64,000 nt of DNA from Actinokineospora fastidiosa (GCF_014648415.1 NZ_BMRB01000001.1:1302001-1366000); one strand, 5' to 3'. Positions 25,783 to 33,849 are shown, counted from the first letter of the stretch. Numbers and translations are program-made. The notes: generated by a model not told the origin, from the sequence alone.

Positions 25783-26484
25783 ATGAACACTTTGGATGGC
25801 AAGGTCGCGCTGGTCACCGGAGGTAGTCGGGGGATTGGGGCGACGATCGCGGTGGTGCTGGCCGAGCACGGGGCCGATGTGGCGGTGACCTACCGGCAGG
25901 ACGCGTCGGCTGTTGTGGAGGCGGTGAAGGGGACCGGGCGGCGGGTGTTGGCTCTGCGGGCCGATGCCGCGGACGCCGACGCCATGGTCCAGGCCGTCGA
26001 TGACGTCGTCGACCACTTTGGACGGATCGACATCCTGGTCAACAACGCCGGTGTCGTCGGGGATCTGGACGACATGTGGGCGGTGAACGTCAAAGGCGCG
26101 TGGGTGGCGGCGGAGGCGGCTGTTCGGCATCTGCCGAGGGGTGGGAGGATCGTGAACATCGGGAGCAACCTCGCCGAGCGGGTGCCGATGGCGGGGATCA
26201 CGGCCTACGCCATGACCAAGTCCGCGCTCAACAGCATGACCCACGGGCTCGCCAGGGATCTGGCCCAGCGCGGCATCAACGTCACGCAGGTCAACCCCGG
26301 TTCCACCGACACCGACATGAATCCCGCCGACGGGCCCAACGCGCCCGGGCAGCTGGGGCTGATCCCGCTGGGGCGCTTCGGTGCGCCGCGGGAGATCGCG
26401 TTGACCGTCGCCCACCTGGCCGGGCCGGGCGGGGACTACATCACCGGGACGTCCGTGCTCGTCGACGGTGGGGTCAACGCCTGA
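25783..26484 (+). CDS. SDR family oxidoreductase (FabG-like)
   Basis: This 233-residue classical short-chain dehydrogenase has the cofactor motif VTGGSRGIGA at residues 10-19, NNAG in ILVNNAGVV near 85-93, the catalytic Ser in NIGSN and YxxxK as AYAMTKSALN near 143-152, ending VLVDGGVNA. It oxidises or reduces an unknown alcohol or ketone with NAD(P). Upstream is the repeat island, so its promoter must lie within about 25700-25782. Its 3' end overlaps the convergent phosphoesterase by 11 bp. Confidence 0.9.
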   Translation: MNTLDGKVALVTGGSRGIGATIAVVLAEHGADVAVTYRQDASAVVEAVKGTGRRVLALRADAADADAMVQAVDDVVDHFGRIDILVNNAGVVGDLDDMWAVNVKGAWVAAEAAVRHLPRGGRIVNIGSNLAERVPMAGITAYAMTKSALNSMTHGLARDLAQRGINVTQVNPGSTDTDMNPADGPNAPGQLGLIPLGRFGAPREIALTVAHLAGPGGDYITGTSVLVDGGVNA

Positions 26485-27601
26485 CCAGTTCCAGGATCGA
26501 GATGTCCGGCGGGGCGCCCACCCGCACCGGTGGGCCCCAGAAGCCCGCGCCGTTCGTCACGTAGAGCCAAGTGTCGTCCACTTTGGACAAGCCGGACACC
26601 GCGGGCTGGGCCAGGGCGACGATGTGGTGGAACGGGTAGAGCTGACCGCCGTGGGTGTGGCCGGACAGCTGCAGGTCCACCCCGGCCTCCGCCGCCGACG
26701 CCACCTGGACCGGCTGGTGGGCCATCAGCACGACCGGAGCGGCCCCGTCCCTCCCCGCCAGGGCGGCGGGGAGGTCGGGGTCGTCGTCGAACGCCTGCCC
26801 CGTCACGTCCGGGATGCCCGCGAGGTCCAGCCTGCCGCCGCCGCGGGTCAGGGTCGTGCGGGTGTTGTGGAGGTAGTGCAGGCCGAGCCGCTCCAGTTCG
26901 GTCACCCACTGCTGGTGGCCGGAGTAGTACTCGTGGTTGCCCGTGACGAAGAACGTGCCCTCGCGGGACACCAGGTCGCGCAGGGGCTCGGCGGCGTGGC
27001 CGAGTTCGGCGACCGTGCCGTCGGCCAGGTCGCCGACCATGGCGACCAGGTCGGCGTCCGCCTCGTTGATCATGCGGACCAGTCGTTCGGTGTGGCCGCG
27101 GCCGAGCAGCGGGCCGAGGTGGATGTCGCTGACCACCGCGATGCGGAAGCCGGAGAACGCCGGGTCGAGACGGCGGATCGGGACCGTGAGCCTGCGGACC
27201 TCCGGCGCGCTCAGCGCCGAGACCACGCCCGTCGCGGTGATGCCGCTCGCCGCGACGCCCGCCACCACCGCTGCCGAGCGGGCCAGGAACAGCCGACGGC
27301 TCTCATCCGTGGCCACCGTCCTGCGCACGGCGAACCGCGGCAGCTCCAGCACGGCCAGGACCACGACCAGATAGAACATCAACCCGAACCACAGGTACCC
27401 GGGCCAGGCGAACCACCGCGCCACGTCGACGCCGACCCGGCGGGGCAGCGCGAGCGTCGCCAGGACCAGCACCGCCAACGCCGCCAGCGCCACCGTCCCC
27501 ACCCGACGCCACCGCGCCGTGCGGGTGGTGTCCTTGACCACACGCTTCCATAAATACAGGTGCAGCAGGACGATCACGGCCGCAGCGACCACCAGGAACA
27601 T
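26474..27601 (-). CDS. Membrane-anchored metallophosphoesterase (YkuE-like)
   Basis: The 375-residue protein has four N-terminal hydrophobic helices within residues 1-125, then a calcineurin-like phosphoesterase domain. All metal-binding motifs are visible: SDIHLG, GDLADG, GNHEYY, then MAHQP and SGHTHGGQ. Family members act on lipid or nucleotide phosphates at the outer membrane face. A twin-Arg-like ESRRLFLARSAAV precedes the second hydrophobic region. It follows the thioesterase gene by 26 bp and probably belongs to the same minus-strand operon. Confidence 0.88.
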   Translation of the reverse strand: MFLVVAAAVIVLLHLYLWKRVVKDTTRTARWRRVGTVALAALAVLVLATLALPRRVGVDVARWFAWPGYLWFGLMFYLVVVLAVLELPRFAVRRTVATDESRRLFLARSAAVVAGVAASGITATGVVSALSAPEVRRLTVPIRRLDPAFSGFRIAVVSDIHLGPLLGRGHTERLVRMINEADADLVAMVGDLADGTVAELGHAAEPLRDLVSREGTFFVTGNHEYYSGHQQWVTELERLGLHYLHNTRTTLTRGGGRLDLAGIPDVTGQAFDDDPDLPAALAGRDGAAPVVLMAHQPVQVASAAEAGVDLQLSGHTHGGQLYPFHHIVALAQPAVSGLSKVDDTWLYVTNGAGFWGPPVRVGAPPDISILELVRR

Positions 27602-27627
27602 GCGACCAGCCTACGGACGCGGCGCGG

Positions 27628-28194
27628 TCAGGGGTTCAGGTCCACGGACCGCCCGAGCAGGCCCGGGTCCTCCGCGACCTTCCGCAGATCCTCCCGCCGC
27701 CCGTGGTCGATGAAGTGCTTCAGTTCCACCAACACGAACAGCGCACGCGCGCGTACGGCGATGTCGCCGACGACGCTGTTCATGCGGCCCTCCGCGCTCA
27801 CGTACACCTTGCGACCGGCGACGCCGTCGATGTGGGCGTCGATGTGCAGCACCGTGCCCACCGGGACCGGCCGCACGAAGTCGGTCTCCAGCCGCCCGGT
27901 CACCGCGGGACGGCGCAGCAGGTGGCCGACCGCCGTGCCGAGCGCCTCGTCGAACGCGCACGCGAGCAGGCCGCCGTGCGCCAGGCCCGGCGCGCCCTGG
28001 TGGGTCTCGGTCACCAGGAAGCGCGAGCGGACGGTCAGGTCATCGCCCGCCGTGGCGCGCAGGTGCAGGCCGTGCTCCACCTCGGACCCGCAGCCGAAGC
28101 AGTACGCGTAGTGCTCGGGCAGCTCGGTGTCGGGCGCGGGCGCGTCCGGGTGGCGCGCGGGCGGTTCAGTGGGGACGGGAGGCCAGCTGTTCAC
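27628..28194 (-). CDS. PaaI-like hotdog thioesterase
   Basis: This 188-residue hotdog-fold protein (4HBT superfamily) has the active-site region GLAHGGLLACAFDEALG near residues 70-87. It probably hydrolyses an acyl-CoA. The N-terminal ~30 residues are Pro-rich and disordered-looking, followed by a CFGCG motif that appears in many actinobacterial members. It starts 19 bp after the MFS gene stop and lies in the same run, but no shared pathway is obvious. Confidence 0.82.
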   Translation of the reverse strand: MNSWPPVPTEPPARHPDAPAPDTELPEHYAYCFGCGSEVEHGLHLRATAGDDLTVRSRFLVTETHQGAPGLAHGGLLACAFDEALGTAVGHLLRRPAVTGRLETDFVRPVPVGTVLHIDAHIDGVAGRKVYVSAEGRMNSVVGDIAVRARALFVLVELKHFIDHGRREDLRKVAEDPGLLGRSVDLNP

Positions 28195-28213
28195 TACCGC
28201 AGAGTAAGCACGG

Positions 28214-29551
28214 CTAGGCGGGCGCGAGGGACCGGGTGCTCGACGTGATGTGCCGCAGCGAGCGGCCCGCGGTCTCCGGCAGCAGGTAGATCGGCACCGC
28301 GGCGATGATCGCCGCGCCCATCAGGTAGTAGGCCGGGATCAGGTCGTTTCCGGTGGAGGACACCAGCTTCGTCACGATGTACGGGGCCGTCCCGGCGAAC
28401 AGCGCGGTCGACAGGTTGTACCCGATGGCGAACGCGCCGTAGCGGACCTCTGTGGGGAACATCGCGGGCAGCACGGACGGGATCGTGGCCAGCAGGAAGG
28501 TCAGCAGCACGCCGATGATGGCCAGGCCGACCGTGAGCAGCGCGACATTCCCCGTGCCCATGAGCGTGAACGCCGGGATCGGCAGCAGGATGAACCCGGC
28601 CGCCGACGCGTACAGGAACGGCTTGCGCCCCACCCGGTCCGTCAGCGCCCCGATGGGCGTGATGATGAGCATCATTCCGAGGATGACGCCCATGATGACC
28701 AGCAGCGGCGTGTGCCCCTCCAGGCCCAGGGCGTTCGTCAGGTAGCTCTCCATGTAGGTCAACATCACGTAGTCGGCGATGTTGAGCAGCACGATGTAGC
28801 CGATCAGGTGCAGGATCGCCCGCCACTGCGTGCGGAGCACGGTCTTCAGCGGCGACCGGCTCACCTCGTGCTTGGCCGACAGCTCGCGGAACAGCGGCGT
28901 GTCCTCCAGCTTGACCCGCAGGTAGAGCCCGATGAGGCCGAGCGGGCCCGCGAGCAGGAACGGGATGCGCCAGCCCCAGTCGCGCATGGTCTCGTCGCCC
29001 AGCAGGACCGTGCACGTGGTGACCACGCCCGCGCCGAGGAAGAAGCCGGTCAGGGTGCCGAACTCCAGCCAGCTGCCGAGGAACCCGCGCCTGCGGTCGG
29101 GCGCGTACTCGGCGATGAACGTCGCCGCGCCGCCGTACTCCCCGCCCGCGGAGAAGCCCTGCAGCAGCCGGGCGAGGATGACCAGGATCGGGGCCAGCAC
29201 GCCGACCGAGGCGTACGACGGGAACAGCCCGATCGCGAAGGTGGAGCCCGACATCAGGATGATCGTGGTGGCCAGCACCTTCTGCCGCCCGATCCGGTCG
29301 CCGAGCGGGCCGAAGACGAAGCCGCCGAACGGCCGGGCGACGAAGGCCACGGCGAGCACCGCGAAGGTGCCCAGCGTGTTGGCCGTCGGCGAGCCCGCGG
29401 CGAAGAACACCGCGCCCAGCACCGCGGGCATGAAGCCGAAGACGCCGAAGTCGTACCACTCGATGCAGTTGCCCATCGCCGACGCCGCGACGGCCTTCTT
29501 CACCGCCGTCTGGTCCGGTTCGGGCGCCTTGCCGGGTTCCACCGTGTCCAC
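28214..29551 (-). CDS. MFS transporter, metabolite:H+ symporter (ProP/MHS) family
   Basis: The 445-residue permease has 12 predicted helices and MHS signatures: an N-terminal NCIEWYDFGVFGFMPAV segment, GPLGDRIGRQKVL between helices 2 and 3, and LLQGFSAGGEYGGAATFIAE in helix 4. Relatives take up proline/betaine, dicarboxylates or aromatic acids with protons; the substrate cannot be read from sequence. The GTG at 29551 lacks a clear Shine-Dalgarno, so translation may start elsewhere nearby. It follows the L,D-transpeptidase gene by 36 bp. Confidence 0.88.
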   Translation of the reverse strand: MDTVEPGKAPEPDQTAVKKAVAASAMGNCIEWYDFGVFGFMPAVLGAVFFAAGSPTANTLGTFAVLAVAFVARPFGGFVFGPLGDRIGRQKVLATTIILMSGSTFAIGLFPSYASVGVLAPILVILARLLQGFSAGGEYGGAATFIAEYAPDRRRGFLGSWLEFGTLTGFFLGAGVVTTCTVLLGDETMRDWGWRIPFLLAGPLGLIGLYLRVKLEDTPLFRELSAKHEVSRSPLKTVLRTQWRAILHLIGYIVLLNIADYVMLTYMESYLTNALGLEGHTPLLVIMGVILGMMLIITPIGALTDRVGRKPFLYASAAGFILLPIPAFTLMGTGNVALLTVGLAIIGVLLTFLLATIPSVLPAMFPTEVRYGAFAIGYNLSTALFAGTAPYIVTKLVSSTGNDLIPAYYLMGAAIIAAVPIYLLPETAGRSLRHITSSTRSLAPA

Positions 29552-29587
29552 CGACCGAACGTAACGCCGGCCGGGGGAAACCGCCGG

Positions 29588-30772
29588 TTAGGACGCCAGC
29601 GCCGACTTGGCCTCCCACTGGGGCCAGGGGATGGTCCAGTCGTAGTAGTCGCTGTAGTCGGTGTCGAACTCGCCCAGCTTGACCGAGCTGTTGACGACCT
29701 CGACCGGGTCGCCCACCAGCACCGAGTTGAAGTAGATCTCGGCGTTGGCCGGGGACAGGTTGATGCACCCGTGGGAGACGTTCTCCCGGCCCTGCGACGG
29801 GATCGAGGGCGCGTAGCCGTGGATGAACTCGCCGTTGTTGTGGATGCGGACCGCGAACGGGACCTCGACGTTGGCGTAGTCGAAGGTGGGGTTGTTCATC
29901 TCGTAGGTTCGGTGCTTGGACATCACCACGTGAATGCCGCTGCGGGTCACCCTGCGGCGGTCGGACTCCAGGCCGTAGCTGGCGGGGAAGTCGTGCACCT
30001 TCTTTCCGTCCCGGATGACGATCATCCGGTGCGACTGCGTGTCGGCCTTGACGATCTGGCTGCGGCCGATGGTGAAGGACGCGCTGACGTCGTCGCGGCC
30101 GTAGGCGCCGCCGCCGAGGTCGTGGCCGTAGACGGCCGCGGTGACGGTGACCTCGGTGTGCGGCTTCCAGTACTCCTTGGGCCGCCAGTGCGCCGCCGAG
30201 TCCGACAGCCACGCCCACCCGCCCTCGGTGGGCACCGAGGTCTCCACGGTCAGCAGGCGCTCGGCTGCGGCCCGGTCGGTCACCGGCGGCGTGAAGGTGA
30301 CCTTGATCGGCATGGCGATGCCGTAGGTCTTGTCGTCGCCGACGTTGAGCTGGGCCCGGACCGTGGTCTTGGGGGTCACGGTGGTGAACTTGCCCGCGAT
30401 GGGCACCCGCGCGCCGTCCTCGCCGACGGCGCTGCCCGCCCAGGTGTAGGTCTTGCCGTAGCCCAGCGGCTCGGTGACCGTCCAGGAGCTGCCGTCGGCG
30501 GCCATGGCGCCCTTGACCTGCTTGCCAGCCGGGTTGGTCAGCGTGACCGACTCCAGCCGCCCGTCCGCGACCGACACCGAGATCGGCCCGGCCGGGCCGA
30601 CGCCGGTCGAGCCCATCGCGGGCGTCGCCGTCACCACGGCGGGCGCGGGCGCCTCCTCGTCAGCCGCGATCGGCGCGGGCCCGCGACCGGCCGCCTGGTC
30701 CGTGCCGCCCGTGCACCCGCCCAGCGCGAGCACCGCGACGAGACCCAGGGCCGCCCGCCTGATTGTGATCAT
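29588..30772 (-). CDS. L,D-transpeptidase lipoprotein (YkuD domain, LdtMt2-like)
   Basis: This 394-residue lipoprotein has a lipobox LGGC with Cys20, two Ig-like domains (about 55-140 and 145-250) as in mycobacterial Ldts, and a C-terminal YkuD domain with the catalytic block HGYAPSIPSQGRENVSHGCI followed by N (His and Cys of SHGCIN). It cross-links peptidoglycan 3-to-3 on the outside of the membrane. Start at 30772 (MITIRRAALG) follows a GGGGGAG run. A perfect Crp-type palindrome lies 78-91 bp upstream. Confidence 0.92.
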   Translation of the reverse strand: MITIRRAALGLVAVLALGGCTGGTDQAAGRGPAPIAADEEAPAPAVVTATPAMGSTGVGPAGPISVSVADGRLESVTLTNPAGKQVKGAMAADGSSWTVTEPLGYGKTYTWAGSAVGEDGARVPIAGKFTTVTPKTTVRAQLNVGDDKTYGIAMPIKVTFTPPVTDRAAAERLLTVETSVPTEGGWAWLSDSAAHWRPKEYWKPHTEVTVTAAVYGHDLGGGAYGRDDVSASFTIGRSQIVKADTQSHRMIVIRDGKKVHDFPASYGLESDRRRVTRSGIHVVMSKHRTYEMNNPTFDYANVEVPFAVRIHNNGEFIHGYAPSIPSQGRENVSHGCINLSPANAEIYFNSVLVGDPVEVVNSSVKLGEFDTDYSDYYDWTIPWPQWEAKSALAS

Positions 30773-30849
30773 GTTCTCCCCCACCAGCTCCACCCGAACC
30801 GCTACCGGTACGACGCCACGGCGGAGCGCCGCGTTGGCTCGGCGGACCT

Positions 30850-30863
30850 GTGATTCAGGTCAC
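30850..30863. promoter_or_regulatory. Perfect Crp/GlxR-type site GTGA-N6-TCAC
   Basis: GTGATTCAGGTCAC at 30850-30863 matches the GTGA-N6-TCAC core of actinobacterial Crp/GlxR operators, preceded by a T to give TGTGA. It sits between the L,D-transpeptidase (start 30772, minus) and cspA (start 31151, plus). The distance suits the transpeptidase promoter best, but either gene could be controlled. Confidence 0.6.
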
Positions 30864-31150
30864 TAGCGGTGGACAGAGAGGATCTTCATGTTTTGTTCCG
30901 GAAGCAATTCCGGAGAGTGCCCATTGACTTCACTCGCTTGGCCTAGTCCAAAGCCCGCAAGGCAGTAGAAGAGACCCCGTGCAGCCGATACTCTTTGGCT
31001 TGCTGGCCGTGGTTTCTGTGTTCGTGTTTCCACGCTCGCGGAACAAAACGCGGGCGGGCTGTTTCCGCTGAACTGGGGCGGGGGCGCCGCCCGAAGGCGG
31101 CCCGGGGTTGCACGGTGCAACCCCAAGCTCCTGCGATGGAGGCAGGTTTT
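30864..31150 (+). promoter_or_regulatory. Structured cspA leader with several hairpins
   Basis: This 287-bp stretch before cspA holds no gene. It contains a CCGGAA/TTCCGG stem with a GCAA tetraloop (30898-30913), an 11-bp inverted repeat GTTTTGTTCCG/CGGAACAAAAC (30890-30900 and 31039-31049), a 6-bp stem with CGAA loop (31086-31101), and a perfect 10-bp stem with one-base loop (31104-31124) that ends 13 bases before the Shine-Dalgarno. Cold-shock mRNAs often carry long temperature-sensing leaders; the transcription start here is unknown. Confidence 0.55.
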
Positions 31151-31354
31151 ATGGCACAGGGCACTGTCAAGTGGTTCAACGCCGAGAAGGGCTACGGATT
31201 CATCGCGCAGGACAACGGCGGCGCCGATGTCTTCGTGCACTACTCGGAGATTCAGTCGAAGGGCTTCCGGACGCTGGAGGAGAACCAGCGGGTGGAGTTC
31301 GAGGTCGGCCAGGGCACCAAGGGCCCGCAGGCGACCAACGTCATCCCGCTGTAG
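31151..31354 (+). CDS. cspA: Cold-shock protein CspA family
   Basis: This 67-residue single cold-shock domain binds single-stranded RNA and DNA and melts RNA structure. RNP1 reads KGYGFIAQ and RNP2 reads VFVHYS, with the usual [14 protein letters not shown] start. Length is normal for actinobacterial CspA. A GGAGG at 31138-31142 sets the ATG at 31151. The long structured leader and a strong terminator 13 bp after the stop make it a single-gene unit. Confidence 0.96.
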   Translation: MAQGTVKWFNAEKGYGFIAQDNGGADVFVHYSEIQSKGFRTLEENQRVEFEVGQGTKGPQATNVIPL

Positions 31355-31367
31355 GGCCGTCACACAA

Positions 31368-31407
31368 CGGTGAGCCCCCCTCGGCCTCGGCCGAGGGGGG
31401 CTCACCG
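31368..31407. terminator. Bidirectional terminator between cspA and a convergent gene
   Basis: Two 19-base perfectly complementary arms (31368-31386 and 31389-31407) enclose a two-base loop. The hairpin starts 13 bases after the cspA stop and ends 30 bases before the stop of the convergent minus-strand gene, so it can serve both. Confidence 0.85.
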
Positions 31408-31437
31408 CCGTCTGGGGTCATCGCACCGGGCCGGGCC

Positions 31438-31791
31438 TCAGCGCTGCATCTGGTACTGCTCCTGCTGGCGGGCCTCCCAGTCCAGGCGCTGCATGATCCA
31501 TTCCTGGGCCAGGGCCATCGGGGAGGTGCGGCGGAAGGCGGCCAGCTCGCGCAGCTTCTCGTTGGCCGCCAGCGGCAGCCGCAGCTGGTGGACCTCTGCG
31601 GTGCCGAAGCGCCTGCCGGTCGCGGTGGTCTCGGCGTCGGACTCGGGGGCCAGGGCCGCCAGGTACGACTCAAGCTCGTGGTCGGGCAGCAGCTCGTCGG
31701 ACTGCTCGCGCACCGGGGTGCGGTGGCGGCCGGTCGACTCGCCGACCGGCTTGAGGTCCGACCGGCTGCGGCCGAAGGAGGGGAAAGGCAC
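31438..31791 (-). CDS. Small protein with ribbon-helix-helix-like C-terminus
   Basis: From the GTG at 31791 the product has 117 residues. The C-terminal half reads as a short strand (HQLRLPL) followed by two helices (ANEKLRELAAFRRTS and MALAQEWIMQRLDWEARQQ), the order of Arc/CopG ribbon-helix-helix DNA-binding proteins. The first half is polar and may be disordered. I do not recognise the full-length family. A longer frame upstream to 32016 has no coding character. The Shine-Dalgarno for the GTG is weak, so the start is uncertain. Confidence 0.6.
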   Translation of the reverse strand: MPFPSFGRSRSDLKPVGESTGRHRTPVREQSDELLPDHELESYLAALAPESDAETTATGRRFGTAEVHQLRLPLAANEKLRELAAFRRTSPMALAQEWIMQRLDWEARQQEQYQMQR

Positions 31792-32379
31792 CCGGACACG
31801 ATAACGGTTCGGTTGCGGAGGCGGGCGCACTGTGAGCGCCGTCACCGCCCGCGCCTGCCCCGGACATGGAGAGGCCCCCGCGCCAGGGGGAGGAACGCGG
31901 GGGCCGGAGGGGATCTCCACAGGCGCTGACCGGGGGTGTGTCAGCACGTCGATTGTTGCACGTGCACGCGCCGTCCGGGAGGGGCCGAGACGGGAAAATT
32001 CGAGAGAAATGTTCACCTGACGTTCGTCTTGTCAGACAGGCCTTGATGCGCTATCGGTCACCCGACCTGCCCCGGAGCCGCCGCGCGGCCCGGGCGCCGG
32101 GCCTGCTCCATCGGCGGCCGCGGGCCGCCGCCCGGCTGTGACCGGGACCACGAACCGGCCACAAGTCAGCTCTCCGTGACCCCGCTGTGGCGGTCCACGG
32201 CCGCCTAGCGGCCGAATGGGTGACACGGTTGCCGGTTGACCACTATCCACTCCAGACGTCAACTGGGAACCGGGTTACACACGGCTACCCAGCGGGTAGT
32301 CCGGTTCACTCCCCAGGGGGCTGTGACCTGGGCGAGATCTCTCATAGCCTCACGCCAAACAAAAAGCCGGGGAGGCGGG
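31792..32379. other. Gene-free region with hairpins between two small genes
   Basis: No credible gene was found in these 588 bp. It holds a perfect 10-bp stem with a 13-base loop (31873-31905), a perfect palindrome TGCACGTGCA (31957-31966), and CTACCC-AGC-GGGTAG (32285-32299) about 80 bp before the next gene. These may be a terminator and operator sites for the divergent small genes. Confidence 0.5.
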
Positions 32380-32625
32380 ATGAGCGGGTCTTTGGAAGTT
32401 CGTTCGTTTTTGCTACGCCAGGACAGCCTGGGCGGATCGGGGAATTTCTCCACGGGCGTGCCCGCGCCCCGTTCCGGCGAGGGCTCCCGGGTGACGGAGG
32501 AGCAGGTCCGACGCGCCCGACTGGCCGTGGCCTGCGGCGCGCAGGATACCGAAGACTGCCGCGAGCTGCTCGAAATGCTGGGGCTCATCGACGGGGAAGA
32601 CGGCGTTCCACCCGTTCGCCGATAG
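32380..32625 (+). CDS. Small conserved-looking hypothetical protein
   Basis: The 81-residue product is started by an ATG directly after GGGGAGGCGGG, a good ribosome site. The C-terminal part (TEEQVRRARLAVACGAQDTE onward to LLEMLGLI) looks like a compact three-helix domain; the N-terminal 40 residues are Gly/Ser-rich. I do not recognise the family. A perfect hairpin terminator follows 44 bp after the stop, which supports a real transcription unit. Confidence 0.55.
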   Translation: MSGSLEVRSFLLRQDSLGGSGNFSTGVPAPRSGEGSRVTEEQVRRARLAVACGAQDTEDCRELLEMLGLIDGEDGVPPVRR

Positions 32626-32668
32626 CGAAATCAGGTGGCCGACCTATTTCGATCATGCGGTGTTCCCG

Positions 32669-32696
32669 GGCTCCGGCGGAATTGCCCGCCGGAGCC
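32669..32696 (+). terminator. Terminator hairpin after the small hypothetical gene
   Basis: Perfect 11-bp arms (32669-32679 and 32686-32696) enclose the loop AATTGC. It lies 44 bases after the stop at 32625. The rest of 32626-32934 (309 bp) holds no gene; its end carries the tRNA promoter. Confidence 0.75.
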
Positions 32697-32867
32697 GACC
32701 GCGGGCGTTCCTCGGGGCAATTCCGGCCTGCCGTGACGCCCGCCGGTCGATCACCCGTCCGACGGAAGGCCGCGCCCGGCCGCGCCCGCCCCGCTGCCGG
32801 GCCGACCGGCCTTGGGGGCGCTGCGGGGCTTGTTTCCGCAGGTAGAGCGGTTTAGGGGGGTCCCGTT

Positions 32868-32896
32868 TTGGTCTTGGCGGGGACGTGTCATAAGCT
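32868..32896 (+). promoter_or_regulatory. Candidate promoter of the tRNA cluster
   Basis: TTGGTC (32868-32873) and TAAGCT (32891-32896) are separated by 17 bases and lie 39 bases before the first tRNA. Each hexamer matches the housekeeping consensus only in part. Confidence 0.4.
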
Positions 32897-32934
32897 ATGC
32901 GTGCTCCCAGCGAACACCGGACGAGCATAGGTCG

Positions 32935-33007
32935 GCTCCCATCGTCTAGCGGCCTAGGACTCCGCCCTTTCAAGGCGGCAGCGCGGGTTCGAATCCCGTT
33001 GGGAGCA
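32935..33007 (+). tRNA. tRNA-Glu (anticodon TTC)
   Basis: Complete cloverleaf: acceptor GCTCCCA pairs with TGGGAGC, discriminator A, anticodon loop CTTTCAA giving TTC (Glu), T-arm GCGGGTTCGAATCCCGT. It is first in a three-tRNA cluster (Glu-Asp-Phe). CCA is not encoded. Confidence 0.96.
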
Positions 33008-33021
33008 CGGAAGTACAGCAA

Positions 33022-33095
33022 GGCCCTGTGGCGCAGTTGGTTAGCGCGTCGCCCTGTCACGGCGAAGGTCGCGGGTTCGAGTCCCGTCAGGGTCG
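33022..33095 (+). tRNA. tRNA-Asp (anticodon GTC)
   Basis: Acceptor GGCCCTG pairs with CAGGGTC (one G-T), discriminator G as expected for Asp, anticodon loop CTGTCAC giving GTC, T-arm GCGGGTTCGAGTCCCGT. It lies 14 bases after tRNA-Glu. Confidence 0.96.
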
Positions 33096-33123
33096 CAAGT
33101 TCTGGTGTCTGTGGCCGGAGCTA

Positions 33124-33197
33124 GGCCAGGTAGCTCAGTTGGTACGAGCGACCGCCTGAAAAGCGGTAGGTCGGCGGTTCGACCCCGCCCCTGGCCA
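33124..33197 (+). tRNA. tRNA-Phe (anticodon GAA)
   Basis: Acceptor GGCCAGG pairs with CCTGGCC, discriminator A, anticodon loop CTGAAAA giving GAA (Phe). The D-arm TAGCTCAGTTGGTACGAGC is standard. It is last in the cluster, 28 bases after tRNA-Asp, and is followed by two hairpins. Confidence 0.96.
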
Positions 33198-33215
33198 CGT
33201 CCTCGGGCGACCTGT

Positions 33216-33273
33216 GTCCACGGAATGCGTGGACCTGGTCGTCCGTCGTCGTTTCTGGGGGCCGAGCCCCCAG
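33216..33273 (+). terminator. Tandem terminator hairpins after the tRNA cluster
   Basis: The first stem is GTCCACG/CGTGGAC around GAATG (33216-33234). The second is the stronger CTGGGGGC/GCCCCCAG around CGA (33255-33273). Both are perfect and start 19 and 58 bases after tRNA-Phe. Confidence 0.75.
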
Positions 33274-33803
33274 GCCCCCACGGTGCGGTCGGTGGCCGAC
33301 CCGGCGTGGTTGCGGGTCGGGGTGGGTCGTTGGTCTGCCTGGTGCGGTGGGTGGTGGGTCTCGCGGCTTGGCTGGCTGGCGGCGGTGGTGGGTGATGGCT
33401 GGTAGTTGGGGGCCTGTCTGCTTGGTGTGAGTCGGGTTCCGTCGTTCGGTTGATTGCTTCCAGTCTTGGCTGGTGTTTCCGGCTCGGGTCTGGCGCCTCT
33501 GCTTGGGGGCCGGAGACCGCTGCCGATGGGCGCGGCTGCTCTCCGGGGGTGGCCTCCTGCCTCTGGGCGTCTCCTCCGGCTCGTCTTTGGGGCTGGCCTG
33601 TCCCCCTGGTCGTCTTGTCGCGGTCAACCGTCTCGTGGCTCGGTTGCTGGTATCTGCCGTCCTGGCTGTTCGTGGTCCGTCTGCCGTCGTGGATCCTGCT
33701 GCGTGCCCTGGTCGCTCGGTTTCCCTGCTCGTCTCCCTTTGTGTTGCACGTCACATCTATTGAGGGAGGGGCAGAGCAATTTGCGAAGTGCGGGTGTCCT
33801 AGT

Positions 33804-33849
33804 GGGGGTGGGGCCGGGTGGCGGGGGTGCGGGGTGGGCCGACGGGGGG
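33804..33849 (+). other. G-quadruplex motif upstream of the polysaccharide operon
   Basis: Seven runs of three to six G (33804-33808, 33810-33813, 33816-33818, 33823-33827, 33831-33834, 33836-33838, 33844-33849) are joined by loops of one to five bases on the plus strand, about 370 bp before the sugar transferase start. This exceeds the usual four-run criterion. Confidence 0.75.

Noticed and set aside
25099-25826. Several overlapping open frames across the polypyrimidine island on both strands
   Set aside because: They encode only Pro/Leu/Ser or Arg/Glu/Gly runs, lack credible starts and simply reflect the absence of A-containing stop codons on a C/T-only strand.
29563-29591. Hairpin at the end of the L,D-transpeptidase gene as a terminator
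   Set aside because: The arms carry a mismatch and overlap the stop codon, and the next gene starts just 36 bp on; read-through into the operon seems more likely.
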